Positions 17,728 to 26,035 of a stretch of 64,000 bases of DNA are shown here, one piece after another. Under the pieces are notes generated by a model. It saw only the letters and a program-made list of their open reading frames with translations. It did no database searches and was not told where the DNA came from. The first letter of the stretch is position 1; the number at the start of each line of letters is the position of its first letter. The DNA comes from JAIOSM01 sp964565415 (GTDB taxonomy: Bacteria > Desulfobacterota > Desulfobacteria > Desulfobacterales > Desulfobacteraceae). A program made the position numbers and the translations under genes. The DNA is taken from the NCBI GenBank assembly GCA_964565415.1, contig CAZMEX010000010.1, positions 1 to 64,000 on the forward strand. Direction: 5' to 3'.

Positions 17728-19155
17728 ATGACAGGCGAGGTAACGATTTCTCTCTGGGTTTTTATCGTACTGATAGCTTTTGCCATAATTGCAGCTTTGG
17801 AAAAGGTGCTGATTCCAGGCAGTCGCTGGTTTTTACGGCGGCGTATTAACAAGGTCCTAAAAGAGATCGGTACACGTCTGGACATTGAAATCAGACCATT
17901 CCAATTGACAAAAAGAGGAGTTCTTTTAGATCGACTGGCATATGACCCCTTAGTAATCAATGCAATTGCTGATTATGCAAAAGAGAAGGATATGCCTTTA
18001 GAAGTGGTGCAAAATAAAGTTATGGTTTATGCAAGGGAGATTGTGCCTTCTTTTAATGCTTATTTTTATTTCAGAATTGGATACTGGATAGCAAAAAAGA
18101 TTGCACGGCTTCTTTATCGTGTGCGGGTGGATCTTTTAAAAAATGAACAATACACTCAAATAGATCCTGACTCGACTGTAGTTTTTGTCATGAATCATCG
18201 CTCCAACATGGATTATGTTTTAGTGGCATTCCTTGCAGCAGAACGGACCACTCTCTCCTATGCTGTGGGAGAGTGGGCTAAAATATGGCCTCTGCATATG
18301 TTGTTTCGTTTCATGGGTGCTTTTTTTGTACGACGTAATTCAAAAAACCCATTATATCGAAGAGTTCTAGAACGTTATATAAATATGGCAACTAAAGAGG
18401 GGGTCTGCCAGGCTGTTTTTCTAGAAGGTGGCTTGAGCCGGGATGGTAGTTTGCAAAAACCTAAACTTGGGCTCATGGATTATATGCTGCGCAAATTTGA
18501 CGGACAAAATGACCGCAATATTGTTTTTATTCCTGTTGGTATTAATTATGACCGCACCATTGAAGACAGAACTCTGCTGCGATCCCTTGAACCTGATGTT
18601 AAAAAAAGAAGTATGTGGTTTGTTTTCAGAACTACATTTGGGTTTATTTTCCACACCATTGTCAGGATGATTTTAAGCCAGTGGAAGCGATATGGTTATG
18701 CCTGCGTAAATTTTGGCATACCTGTCTCTGTAAATGATTATTGCAAAAATAATAGTGTTGACTTTAAAAAACTTGCACGGCAGGATCGTTTTGCCGAGGT
18801 GGAAAAACTCAGCACAAAACTGTTGGATTCCATTGGAGATGTTGTACCAATTGTGCCTGTGTCATTAGTTGCCACTGTTTTTGTTGAGAATTTAGAAAAA
18901 AAACTTACAATATTTGAGATTGAAAAAAAAGTTACAGAATTATTGGGTAAATTACACAAGCTTGGAGCTCCTGTCCTTGAAGTTCCCCGCAGCACTAGAA
19001 CCCGCGCAATTGTTGATGCTGTGGATATGTTGTCACTCAGGGGCATACTTATGGTTTCAGGTGATCTTATCAAAGCAAATTTAAAAGAGAAAAAAATTTT
19101 GTATTATTATGCAAACTCTATTGGTCATTGGTTTCTCACTGGTCAGAAAGGCTAA
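17728..19155 (+). CDS. Glycerol-3-phosphate acyltransferase-like protein (PlsB-type acyltransferase)
   Basis: Predicted membrane-associated acyltransferase that would esterify glycerol 3-phosphate or a similar acceptor. The 475 residues are shorter than E. coli PlsB (about 800) but carry the acyltransferase blocks. The HX4D motif is NHRSNMD near residue 155, block II is FFVRRNSKNPLYRR, and block III is VFLEGGLSRDG with the substrate-binding Glu-Gly. A hydrophobic N-terminal segment (about residues 7-28) probably anchors it. AAAGGAGG sits six bases before the ATG. It is first in a plus-strand series with shikimate kinase 100 bases downstream. Confidence 0.85.
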   Translation: MTGEVTISLWVFIVLIAFAIIAALEKVLIPGSRWFLRRRINKVLKEIGTRLDIEIRPFQLTKRGVLLDRLAYDPLVINAIADYAKEKDMPLEVVQNKVMVYAREIVPSFNAYFYFRIGYWIAKKIARLLYRVRVDLLKNEQYTQIDPDSTVVFVMNHRSNMDYVLVAFLAAERTTLSYAVGEWAKIWPLHMLFRFMGAFFVRRNSKNPLYRRVLERYINMATKEGVCQAVFLEGGLSRDGSLQKPKLGLMDYMLRKFDGQNDRNIVFIPVGINYDRTIEDRTLLRSLEPDVKKRSMWFVFRTTFGFIFHTIVRMILSQWKRYGYACVNFGIPVSVNDYCKNNSVDFKKLARQDRFAEVEKLSTKLLDSIGDVVPIVPVSLVATVFVENLEKKLTIFEIEKKVTELLGKLHKLGAPVLEVPRSTRTRAIVDAVDMLSLRGILMVSGDLIKANLKEKKILYYYANSIGHWFLTGQKG

Positions 19156-19257
19156 AACGACTTTGACAAAAGTCATAAGAGTGTAATATAAAAATTAAGA
19201 TTTCAAGTTCAAAGTTCAGCTGTTTTTATCAAAGCATAGGTAGAGTAAGGTTTTTGA

Positions 19258-19758
19258 GTGGATAAAAAAAATATTGTATTGATTGGCATGCCGGCATCGG
19301 GAAAAAGCACCATAGGTGTGCTCATTGCTAAAAGACTCGGGCTTGATTTTGTTGATACAGATATTGTGATTCAAACAGGTGAGAAAAAAATTTTAGCTCA
19401 AATCCTAGAAGATAAAGGGATAAAAGGCTTTTTAAAAATAGAGGAGAGTTATCTTGTTAAATCAGATTACTTAAAATGTGTCATAGCCCCCGGCGGAAGT
19501 GCTGTGTACAGTGATAAGGGCATGAAACATCTAAAAAAATCAAGCATAATGGTTTATCTCCAATTGAGTTTGAATTTTCTTGAAAAGAGGCTTTTATCCC
19601 TTGATGCAAGAGGTGTTGTAAGAGCCCCGGGGCAGGATATTAAATCGCTTTTTAATGAGAGAAGTCTGCTCTATGAAAAATATGCTGACATAACCCTTGG
19701 GTGTGATTCTTTGTCCCCCGATAAAATAGTATCTAACTTTATAAAGGAAATAAAATGA
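19258..19758 (+). CDS. aroK: Shikimate kinase
   Basis: Phosphorylates shikimate at the 3-hydroxyl in the chorismate pathway. The 166-residue length is typical. Walker A is GMPASGKST near residue 8, the shikimate-binding DTD is at about residue 33, and the APGGS loop (canonically GGG) is near residue 78. The lid Arg probably lies in the DARGVVRAPG segment. The start is GTG with a weak AAGG upstream. The APGGSAV substitution and short length are shared with a subgroup of divergent kinases, so another small substrate is not excluded. The stop overlaps the next gene by four bases (ATGA). Confidence 0.8.
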   Translation: MDKKNIVLIGMPASGKSTIGVLIAKRLGLDFVDTDIVIQTGEKKILAQILEDKGIKGFLKIEESYLVKSDYLKCVIAPGGSAVYSDKGMKHLKKSSIMVYLQLSLNFLEKRLLSLDARGVVRAPGQDIKSLFNERSLLYEKYADITLGCDSLSPDKIVSNFIKEIK

Positions 19759-20681
19759 GTAAATTATTATCCACAAAAGAGGTTGCTGAGTTTATCAAGG
19801 TTAATGAAAAAATGGTTTATTCATTGATCTCAGAAAAAGGGCTTCCTGCAACAAAGATTACCGGCAAATGGCTTTTCCCTTTGGACCTGGTACACCAATG
19901 GGTAGAAGCAGGTACTGTAAATTATCCTGAGTCTTCTAATGTGTTACCGCCATACCATGGACTTATCCTGATTGCCGGTAGTAATGACCTGCTTTTAGAT
20001 AAAATAGTCTCTTATTTTAATTTGAATTTTGAAGAACACATGGCAATGTTTGGCTTTACAGGTTCCATGGGAGGATTAAAAGCACTCAGGAAAAATATCT
20101 GTCACATTGCAGCAAGTCACCTTGTTGCAGACAATGAAGAGTATAATTTCCCATTTATCCCCAAAGAGATGTCGCCATCCCCTGCTGTTGTCAATTTTTG
20201 CAGGAGGGAGCAGGGTATTTTAGTAAAAAAAGGTAACCCTTACAATATCCAGTCTGTTTCAGACCTTGCAAAAAAGAAAATTAAAATTGTTAACCGAGGG
20301 CTTGGCACAGGGACAAGACAACTTTTTGATAAAGAGTTGAAAAAAGCAGATATAGAGAGCGATGGTATTAATGGATATAATAATATTGTTGCAAAACACA
20401 TGGATATAGGGTTGGAGATATTATCAGGCAATGCTGATGCAGGTCCTTCCATAAGATCTGTTGCAAAAACCCTTGATCTTGATTTTGTTTCTGTCTGTTG
20501 GGAGAGGTTTGACCTTCTCATGCAAAAAGAGAGATTTTTTGATAAAGGTATTCAGCTGTTTTTAGGACTTATGAAGGAAGATTTCTTTAAGACTGCTGCT
20601 CAAAATCTTGGAGGATATGATATCTCAAAATCTGGTGATATGGTCTATCCTATGGCTGATGGTGTGGGTGATGGTGGCTGA
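19755..20681 (+). CDS. Helix-turn-helix regulator with PBP-like substrate-binding domain
   Basis: A 308-residue one-component regulator. Residues about 1-60 form an excisionase-type winged helix (STKEVAEFIKVNEKMVYSLI, then TGKWLFPLDLVHQW). The rest is a periplasmic-binding-protein-like domain (COG1910 type) with motifs SMGGLKAL, NRGLGTGTRQLFD and GNADAGPSIRSVA. Relatives are found with molybdate or tungstate transporters and pterin-cofactor genes, so sensing an oxyanion or cofactor is a reasonable guess. No ligand is proven and no transporter is adjacent here. It overlaps shikimate kinase by four bases and is translationally coupled to it. Confidence 0.85.
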   Translation: MSKLLSTKEVAEFIKVNEKMVYSLISEKGLPATKITGKWLFPLDLVHQWVEAGTVNYPESSNVLPPYHGLILIAGSNDLLLDKIVSYFNLNFEEHMAMFGFTGSMGGLKALRKNICHIAASHLVADNEEYNFPFIPKEMSPSPAVVNFCRREQGILVKKGNPYNIQSVSDLAKKKIKIVNRGLGTGTRQLFDKELKKADIESDGINGYNNIVAKHMDIGLEILSGNADAGPSIRSVAKTLDLDFVSVCWERFDLLMQKERFFDKGIQLFLGLMKEDFFKTAAQNLGGYDISKSGDMVYPMADGVGDGG

Positions 20682-20705
20682 TTTGCAATAGTTACGGTAA
20701 AGTAT

Positions 20706-21875
20706 TCATGATGTTGATGACAATAAGCTTGAATAAACCCTGGGAAGTCTGTTTACAAGAGAGGTTACGATCTCGTAATTGATTGTCTGGGCGCTTTTTG
20801 CAACTTCATCCATGGTAATCTCTTCTTTGCCCTGCTTGCCTATAAGAACAACTTCATCACCAGGTCGCACCACAGGAATATGACCAACATCAATCATTGT
20901 CTGATCCATGCAGACCCTGCCAGCTATCTTGGCTCTTTTTCCCCTTACAAGCATAAATCCATTGGATGAAAGCAGTCTTGGCAATCCATCTGCATAACCA
21001 ACAGGTACTATTGCAATTTTTGTTGTTATCTGGGTGGTATATGTCATCCCGTAACTGATTTTATAACCAGGCGGAATCTCTTTTAAAGATGTTATTACCG
21101 ACTTTAAGGTCATGGCAGGTTTAAGCAAAGTATCTGCTTTGTAAACTTCGCTGGAAGGATACAATCCATACATGGAAATCCCTGCCCTTACCATATCATA
21201 GGAAGCCTGGGGCAGATCAATAATACATGCACTGTTTGCCACATGGCATATTTTAAGTCTAACACCTTTTTTTACCAATTCTTCAAGTAAAAGATTAAAA
21301 TTTTCAAGCTGGTATTCTGTATAGGTTTTATCTTTTGAATCAGCTGCAGCTAAATGGGTATAAATACCTTCTAAGTTGATATTTTCAAGCTGTGAAATTG
21401 CCCCGATCTCTTTTGAAGCCTCGTTGTTAAGTGCGGGTCTTGCCCTGAGATGATCAGGAAGCAGACCTAATCTTCCCATGCCAGTATCAATTTTTAAATG
21501 AGCTTTTATATAAACGCCCTGTCTTAAAGCTTCTAAAGCGAGTTCTTCAGCCATCTTAAGGTGAAACAGGGTTATTGTTAAGTCATGCTTTGCTATCACT
21601 TCAACATCACAATCTCTGACAAGACCAAAAATGAGGATCGGGGCATTGATTTTCGCCTCCCGAAGTTTGATGGCTTCAGAAAGTCGTGCAACACCAAGCC
21701 ATGACGCCCCGTTTTTCAAAGCAACTTTGGCAATTCTTACGGCTCCATGCCCATAACCATCGGCTTTAACAACAGCCATAAACTTAACATCTTTACTCAG
21801 CTTTTTTTTTAAAGTTTGAACATTATGTCGTATGGCACCTAAATTAATTTCTATCCAGGCAAGATGTTTTTTCAT
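20706..21875 (-). CDS. alr: Alanine racemase
   Basis: PLP enzyme interconverting L- and D-alanine for peptidoglycan. The 389-residue length is standard. The PLP lysine lies in AVVKADGYGHGA near residue 37. The catalytic Tyr of the second domain is expected in ISYGMTYTT near residue 270, and RAGISMYGLYP and GRVCMDQTMIDV are further signatures. It is convergent with the upstream regulator gene. The spacer to nrdG contains a T/A-rich stretch with repeated TCTATTATCTTTAT units (21891-21930), of no evident function. Confidence 0.95.
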   Translation of the reverse strand: MKKHLAWIEINLGAIRHNVQTLKKKLSKDVKFMAVVKADGYGHGAVRIAKVALKNGASWLGVARLSEAIKLREAKINAPILIFGLVRDCDVEVIAKHDLTITLFHLKMAEELALEALRQGVYIKAHLKIDTGMGRLGLLPDHLRARPALNNEASKEIGAISQLENINLEGIYTHLAAADSKDKTYTEYQLENFNLLLEELVKKGVRLKICHVANSACIIDLPQASYDMVRAGISMYGLYPSSEVYKADTLLKPAMTLKSVITSLKEIPPGYKISYGMTYTTQITTKIAIVPVGYADGLPRLLSSNGFMLVRGKRAKIAGRVCMDQTMIDVGHIPVVRPGDEVVLIGKQGKEEITMDEVAKSAQTINYEIVTSLVNRLPRVYSSLLSSTS

Positions 21876-21930
21876 TAATATTTCTTTTTATTCTATTTTA
21901 TCTATTATCTTTATCTATTATCTTTATTTA

Positions 21931-22650
21931 TTACCTTAGCTCACACTTTTTCACATACTTTTCAGCAATGTCTCTAAGATAAAATAACTCTTTTTTGAAA
22001 AAAAAGCTATCTGGTTTTTGAAAAAAGCTGGGATTTAATAGATTTTTCTTTGAACTACAGGATTGAAGAATATATTTTGAAGCTCCTTTTATCATTTTAC
22101 CGATATCTTTAATGATTTTTTCATTAATAAAAATTTTTACACATGTTGTCCTGAATTCATAGTTTAGTGAGGATTTATCACCTTGTTGCATGATAAGCTT
22201 GATGGATTTCTGAACTGCCTTTAAGTTAATATCTTTCCCGGCAGCAATGGAATACAATGGTATATTACTTTTGATGTCCATTGCTACATAGTCAACAAGC
22301 CTGTCTTGAAAAAGATGTTCTAAAACCCCAGGCATGGTGCCATTTGTATCAAGTTTTACCTTAAATCCCAATTTTTTTATATCAGCACAAAAATTTACAA
22401 GATCAGACTGGAGGCAGGGTTCTCCTCCTGTGATTACAACGCCGTCAAGCAGACCTTTTCTTGTTTCAAGAAAAGAGTAAATTTTTGTTTTACTGATCTG
22501 ATCTTCTTTTTTTATAAAACTTGAGGGCAGCACAAGTTCAGGATTGTGACAATAGGGGCACCTGAAGTTGCATCCAATTGTAAACAGTGTGCAGGAAAGA
22601 TGCCCGGGAAAATCAATAAGAGAGTGTTTTTGTAAACCACCTATTTTCAT
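21931..22650 (-). CDS. nrdG: Anaerobic ribonucleoside-triphosphate reductase activating protein
   Basis: Radical SAM enzyme that installs the glycyl radical on NrdD, 239 residues from the preferred ATG at 22650. The cluster motif is C-x3-C-x2-C in GCNFRCPYCHN near residue 27, followed by the GGEPCLQ motif that contacts SAM. It belongs to the longer NrdG2-type group common in anaerobes. The next upstream ATG (22680) would add ten residues lying before the conserved MKIGGLQKHSLIDFPGH start. It lies 44 bases downstream of nrdD and is almost certainly co-transcribed. Confidence 0.93.
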   Translation of the reverse strand: MKIGGLQKHSLIDFPGHLSCTLFTIGCNFRCPYCHNPELVLPSSFIKKEDQISKTKIYSFLETRKGLLDGVVITGGEPCLQSDLVNFCADIKKLGFKVKLDTNGTMPGVLEHLFQDRLVDYVAMDIKSNIPLYSIAAGKDINLKAVQKSIKLIMQQGDKSSLNYEFRTTCVKIFINEKIIKDIGKMIKGASKYILQSCSSKKNLLNPSFFQKPDSFFFKKELFYLRDIAEKYVKKCELR

Positions 22651-22694
22651 AATTTTGTCTCTAGTTTTCCTGCAACACAATCTATTAATTGATC

Positions 22695-24806
22695 TTAAGC
22701 TGTTTTTGGCTTATAGGTTTTTCTCATGCAAAATTCAGTCTGTTTACCGTTGTTCCATTGTTTTACAGGTCGTAAATAGCCTACAACTCTTGAGTAGATT
22801 TCTGTTTCACTGCCGCAATGTTCACAAGATTCATGTTCACCTGCAAGATAACCATGGGAAGGGCATACACTGAAAGTCGGAGTAATAGTAAAATATGGAA
22901 GTCTGAATTTATTGGCAACTTTATTTACTATATTCTTTACATTTTCAATATCTTTTACCTCTTCACCAACAAAAAGATGCAGTACTGTTCCACCTGTATA
23001 CTTTGTCTGAAGTTCATCCTGCAGTTCAAGTGCTTCAAATAAATCATCAGTATAATTTACTGGCAGGTGCGTTGAATTTGTATAAAAAGGATCACAACCA
23101 TTACTGTATTCTTCCTCATTTGCACACAATATATCGGAAAATCTATCTTTATCTGATTTTGCAAAGCGATATGTTGTCCCTTCGGCAGGAGTTGCTTCAA
23201 GGTTGTATATTTCATTTGTATTTTCCTGTATCTCTTCTATCTTTTTGCGCATATGGTTCATTACTCTAATGGAAAAATCCTGACCCTCTTTAGAGCCGAT
23301 ATCAGTATTAAGAAAGTTCATACACGCTTCATTCATCCCTAGAATTCCAATGGTTGAAAAATGGTTTTTCCAATAACAGTCAGCATTCTCTTTTATTTTT
23401 CTTAAATAGAACTTGGAATAGGGATAAAGATTACTCTCAGTAAATTTCTCAAGAACCTTTCTTTTAATAACAAGGGAATCTGCCGAAAGCATTATCAGAT
23501 CATCAAGCCTGCTTAAAAAATCATTTTCATCTTTGGCAAGATATCCAATTCTCGGCAGATTTAAAGTAACAACCCCAATGGAGCCGGTTAATGGATTCGC
23601 ACCAAAAAGCCCACCGCCTCTTTTTCTAAGCTCCCTGTTATCCAGCCTTAAACGACAGCACATTGATCTTGCATCTTCCGGGTCCATGTCTGAATTGACA
23701 AAATTTGAAAAGTATGGAATCCCATATTTACCTGTCATTTTCCACACATTTTCAAGATTTGGATTATCCCAGTCAAAGTCCTCAGTAATATTGTAAGTGG
23801 GGATTGGGAATGTGAAGACTCGTCCCTTTGCATCACCTTCCATCATAACTTCGGCAAAAGCAGCATTTATCTGATCCATCTCTTTTTGATAATCTTTATA
23901 GGTGTCTTCTAAATATTTACCACCAATAACAATTGGTGAATCCTTCAGGACAGAAGGTACAAGAAGGTCCATGGTGATATTTGTAAAAGGGGTTTGAAAG
24001 CCTACTCTGGTAGGTATATTAATATTAAAAACAAACTCCTGCAAAGCCTGCTTCACCTGTTTATATTCTAAATTATCATGTCTTAGAAAAGGAGCAAGAA
24101 GGGTATCAAAATTGGACATTGCCTGGGCTCCTGCGGCTTCTCCCTGCAGCGTATAAAAAAAGTTAACAATTTGTCCCAGCGCACTTCTAAAATGTTTTGG
24201 CGGAGCGCTTTCAACTTTACCTGCAACACCTTTAAACCCTTCCATTAAAAGATCCTGAAGATCCCATCCAACACAATAGACAGATAAAAGGCTTAAATCG
24301 TGTATATGAAGGTCACATTTATAATGTGCTTCTCTGATTCTGGGTGGATATATTTTATTAAGCCAGTACTCTGCTGTGATATCTGAAGATATATAGTTGT
24401 TAAGCCCCTGGAGGGAATAACTCATATTGCTGTTTTCTTTGACCTTCCAATCCATCTGGCTGATATATTTCTCCATGAGGTTAACGTTTTCGTTAACTGT
24501 AATTTTTCTCAACTGGTTATGCTGTTCACGATAAATTATATAAGCTTTAGCAGTTTTATAAAATGGAGAATCAAGAAGCACTCTTTCAACTATGTCCTGA
24601 ATATCTTCTACTTCGGGAACAGGAGCTAAACGCAGGTCTCTTGCCAGGGTAATAACCTTTAAAGTCAGTTTTTGAGCTTCTCTTTTTTCAAATTCACCAG
24701 TAGCTTCCCCTGATTTTGCAATTGCTTCACAAATTTTGGATGAATCAAATTCAACAACTTTCCCATTGCGTTTTCTTATTTTTTCAAACATCCTTGTATT
24801 CTCCAT
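22695..24806 (-). CDS. nrdD: Anaerobic (class III) ribonucleoside-triphosphate reductase
   Basis: Oxygen-sensitive glycyl-radical enzyme reducing NTPs to dNTPs, 703 residues. An N-terminal ATP-cone domain (about residues 5-95, KRNGKVVEFDSSKI) provides allosteric control. The C-terminus has a four-Cys zinc site (CPSHGY, CEHCG, and a Cys near the end) and the glycyl-radical segment RVVGYLRP. The substrate loop cysteines lie in the RSMCCRLRLD region. The two-gene nrdD-nrdG unit gives dNTP synthesis without oxygen and supports an anaerobic lifestyle. Two NrdR-box-like sites lie 60-105 bases upstream of the start, so repression by NrdR is likely. Confidence 0.97.
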   Translation of the reverse strand: MENTRMFEKIRKRNGKVVEFDSSKICEAIAKSGEATGEFEKREAQKLTLKVITLARDLRLAPVPEVEDIQDIVERVLLDSPFYKTAKAYIIYREQHNQLRKITVNENVNLMEKYISQMDWKVKENSNMSYSLQGLNNYISSDITAEYWLNKIYPPRIREAHYKCDLHIHDLSLLSVYCVGWDLQDLLMEGFKGVAGKVESAPPKHFRSALGQIVNFFYTLQGEAAGAQAMSNFDTLLAPFLRHDNLEYKQVKQALQEFVFNINIPTRVGFQTPFTNITMDLLVPSVLKDSPIVIGGKYLEDTYKDYQKEMDQINAAFAEVMMEGDAKGRVFTFPIPTYNITEDFDWDNPNLENVWKMTGKYGIPYFSNFVNSDMDPEDARSMCCRLRLDNRELRKRGGGLFGANPLTGSIGVVTLNLPRIGYLAKDENDFLSRLDDLIMLSADSLVIKRKVLEKFTESNLYPYSKFYLRKIKENADCYWKNHFSTIGILGMNEACMNFLNTDIGSKEGQDFSIRVMNHMRKKIEEIQENTNEIYNLEATPAEGTTYRFAKSDKDRFSDILCANEEEYSNGCDPFYTNSTHLPVNYTDDLFEALELQDELQTKYTGGTVLHLFVGEEVKDIENVKNIVNKVANKFRLPYFTITPTFSVCPSHGYLAGEHESCEHCGSETEIYSRVVGYLRPVKQWNNGKQTEFCMRKTYKPKTA

Positions 24807-24865
24807 TGATTTGATTTAGATTAACACTGCTTATATTTAAAATACCAGGCAGCTAGAGACAAAAT

Positions 24866-24911
24866 ATTCTATATGTTGATAGTTGTCAAGAGAAAAAACT
24901 ATATGTTGTGG
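24866..24911. promoter_or_regulatory. Paired NrdR-box-like operators upstream of nrdD
   Basis: Two copies of CTATATGTTG start at 24869 and 24899, 30 bases apart, about three helical turns. Each fits the core of the NrdR box consensus (CwATATwTwG type) with one deviation, and flanking bases are partly conserved. NrdR boxes usually occur as such phased pairs in front of ribonucleotide reductase genes. The assignment is by motif and position; nrdR itself is not in the window. Confidence 0.7.
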
Positions 24912-24929
24912 TAATATCTGGAATAGAAT

Positions 24930-25178
24930 ATGCGGTTAGATAAAAACCCTTTTTTCAGAAAAGAAATCATACCGTGGTATGATTCAAATCTGGTCTGCTC
25001 AATCACTATTGTAATATGTTTATGTGCCCTTGTCTTTTCACTGGTCGGCATAAAGGTTGCTTTGACAAACATTGAGTATGCGGATTTTGCCTGGCTTCCC
25101 TTCTGTATTGTTTTTTTCTCTTCCATTGTGCTGGTTAAAGTTCTGTTAAAGCTAATTAAACGCAGACAGAATTTTTAA
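24930..25178 (+). CDS. Small two-helix membrane protein of unknown function
   Basis: An 82-residue protein with a basic N-terminus (RLDKNPFFRKEIIPWYDS), two hydrophobic helices (about residues 22-44 and 53-75) and a basic C-terminus (KLIKRRQNF). The positive-inside pattern suggests both ends are cytoplasmic. I do not recognise a family. It starts 19 bases after the second NrdR-box-like site, divergent from nrdD, and its last 23 bases overlap the end of the convergent Nudix gene. A plausible hydrophobicity pattern and lack of a competing gene favour a real gene, but the upstream GGA is weak. Confidence 0.6.
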   Translation: MRLDKNPFFRKEIIPWYDSNLVCSITIVICLCALVFSLVGIKVALTNIEYADFAWLPFCIVFFSSIVLVKVLLKLIKRRQNF

Positions 25179-25761
25179 TCTCAGGCAGCAAGATTTCAAT
25201 TAAATGATATATCATTTTAGCTGTGACCCCCCAGATAACAACATCTTCAAAGGGATAAGAGAGATCATAAACAACAGGTTTTTGCACATTAAAGCCCCTT
25301 TTTATGTGAACACCCACAAGATAATTCAAAGCAACAGGCATAACCCTTGATATTTCCGATTTATCAAATACAATTTTATCCTTTTGATTCCAGACACCAA
25401 TAAAAGTTTCAATTTCCCTATTATTAATAGTGGAAAAATGCCCAATGGAGCCAAGGATTTCAACATTTTCCTGCTTTATCCCCATCTCCTCTTCAAGCTC
25501 CCTTAGAGCTGTCTCTTCCCGACTATTATCTTCAGGGTCAGTATGCCCGCCGGGGAAAGCCATTTGACCGCTCCAGGCATACCTTTCATTATCAGCCTTT
25601 TGGATTAATAACAGCAGAGGCTCTTTTTCAAAGCTAAAAAGAGCAACCACACTTGCCAGCAAAACAGAATCATCTACCGAGACAACAGGGTGGCTTGCTT
25701 TTTCCACAGCAGCTTTTATCATATCTAAAGAGAGATTATGTGTTAAACGTGTTAAATTCAT
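25156..25761 (-). CDS. Nudix hydrolase, CoA-pyrophosphatase-like
   Basis: A 201-residue Nudix enzyme. The Nudix box G-x5-E-x7-REUXEE-x2-GU is present as GGHTDPEDNSREETALRELEEEMGI, and QMAFPGGH just before it is typical of the NudL/CoA diphosphatase group. These cleave CoA or acyl-CoA to phosphopantetheine and 3',5'-ADP; a nucleotide substrate remains possible. I chose the ATG at 25761, preceded by GGAA, over the one at 25839, which would add 26 residues of hydrophobic, unconserved sequence. It is convergent with the small membrane protein and shares its last 23 bases. Confidence 0.85.
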   Translation of the reverse strand: MNLTRLTHNLSLDMIKAAVEKASHPVVSVDDSVLLASVVALFSFEKEPLLLLIQKADNERYAWSGQMAFPGGHTDPEDNSREETALRELEEEMGIKQENVEILGSIGHFSTINNREIETFIGVWNQKDKIVFDKSEISRVMPVALNYLVGVHIKRGFNVQKPVVYDLSYPFEDVVIWGVTAKMIYHLIEILLPEIKNSVCV

Positions 25762-26035
25762 TGAAATTCCAAATATATTCAACAACAATAATAATTGATT
25801 AAAGTAATTTAAAATATAGATTAATGGCTTTTTTGTCAATTAACTGACAAAGTCAGTTTTAATAATTTAAGTCCAATGAGTTTTCAACAAAGAGTGAGCA
25901 ATCCATCCTTTCAGGGCAGAATCACAATATGTCCATATCCTGTAGGCAGCATCTATTTAAAGCTCTCTTTAATCTCTTGAATTCTTATTAAAACCATGGC
26001 ATTATTTTAGACTGATTTTTAAATTTAAATTTTAT

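Noticed and set aside
21891..21935. Short TCTATTATCTTTAT repeats between alr and nrdG
   Set aside because: Two to three imperfect copies of a simple AT-rich unit in a spacer; likely slippage with no visible function.
25876..25980. 34-codon frame before the SNF2 cassette
   Set aside because: No ribosome site and no recognisable similarity; too short to distinguish from chance in a 274-base spacer.
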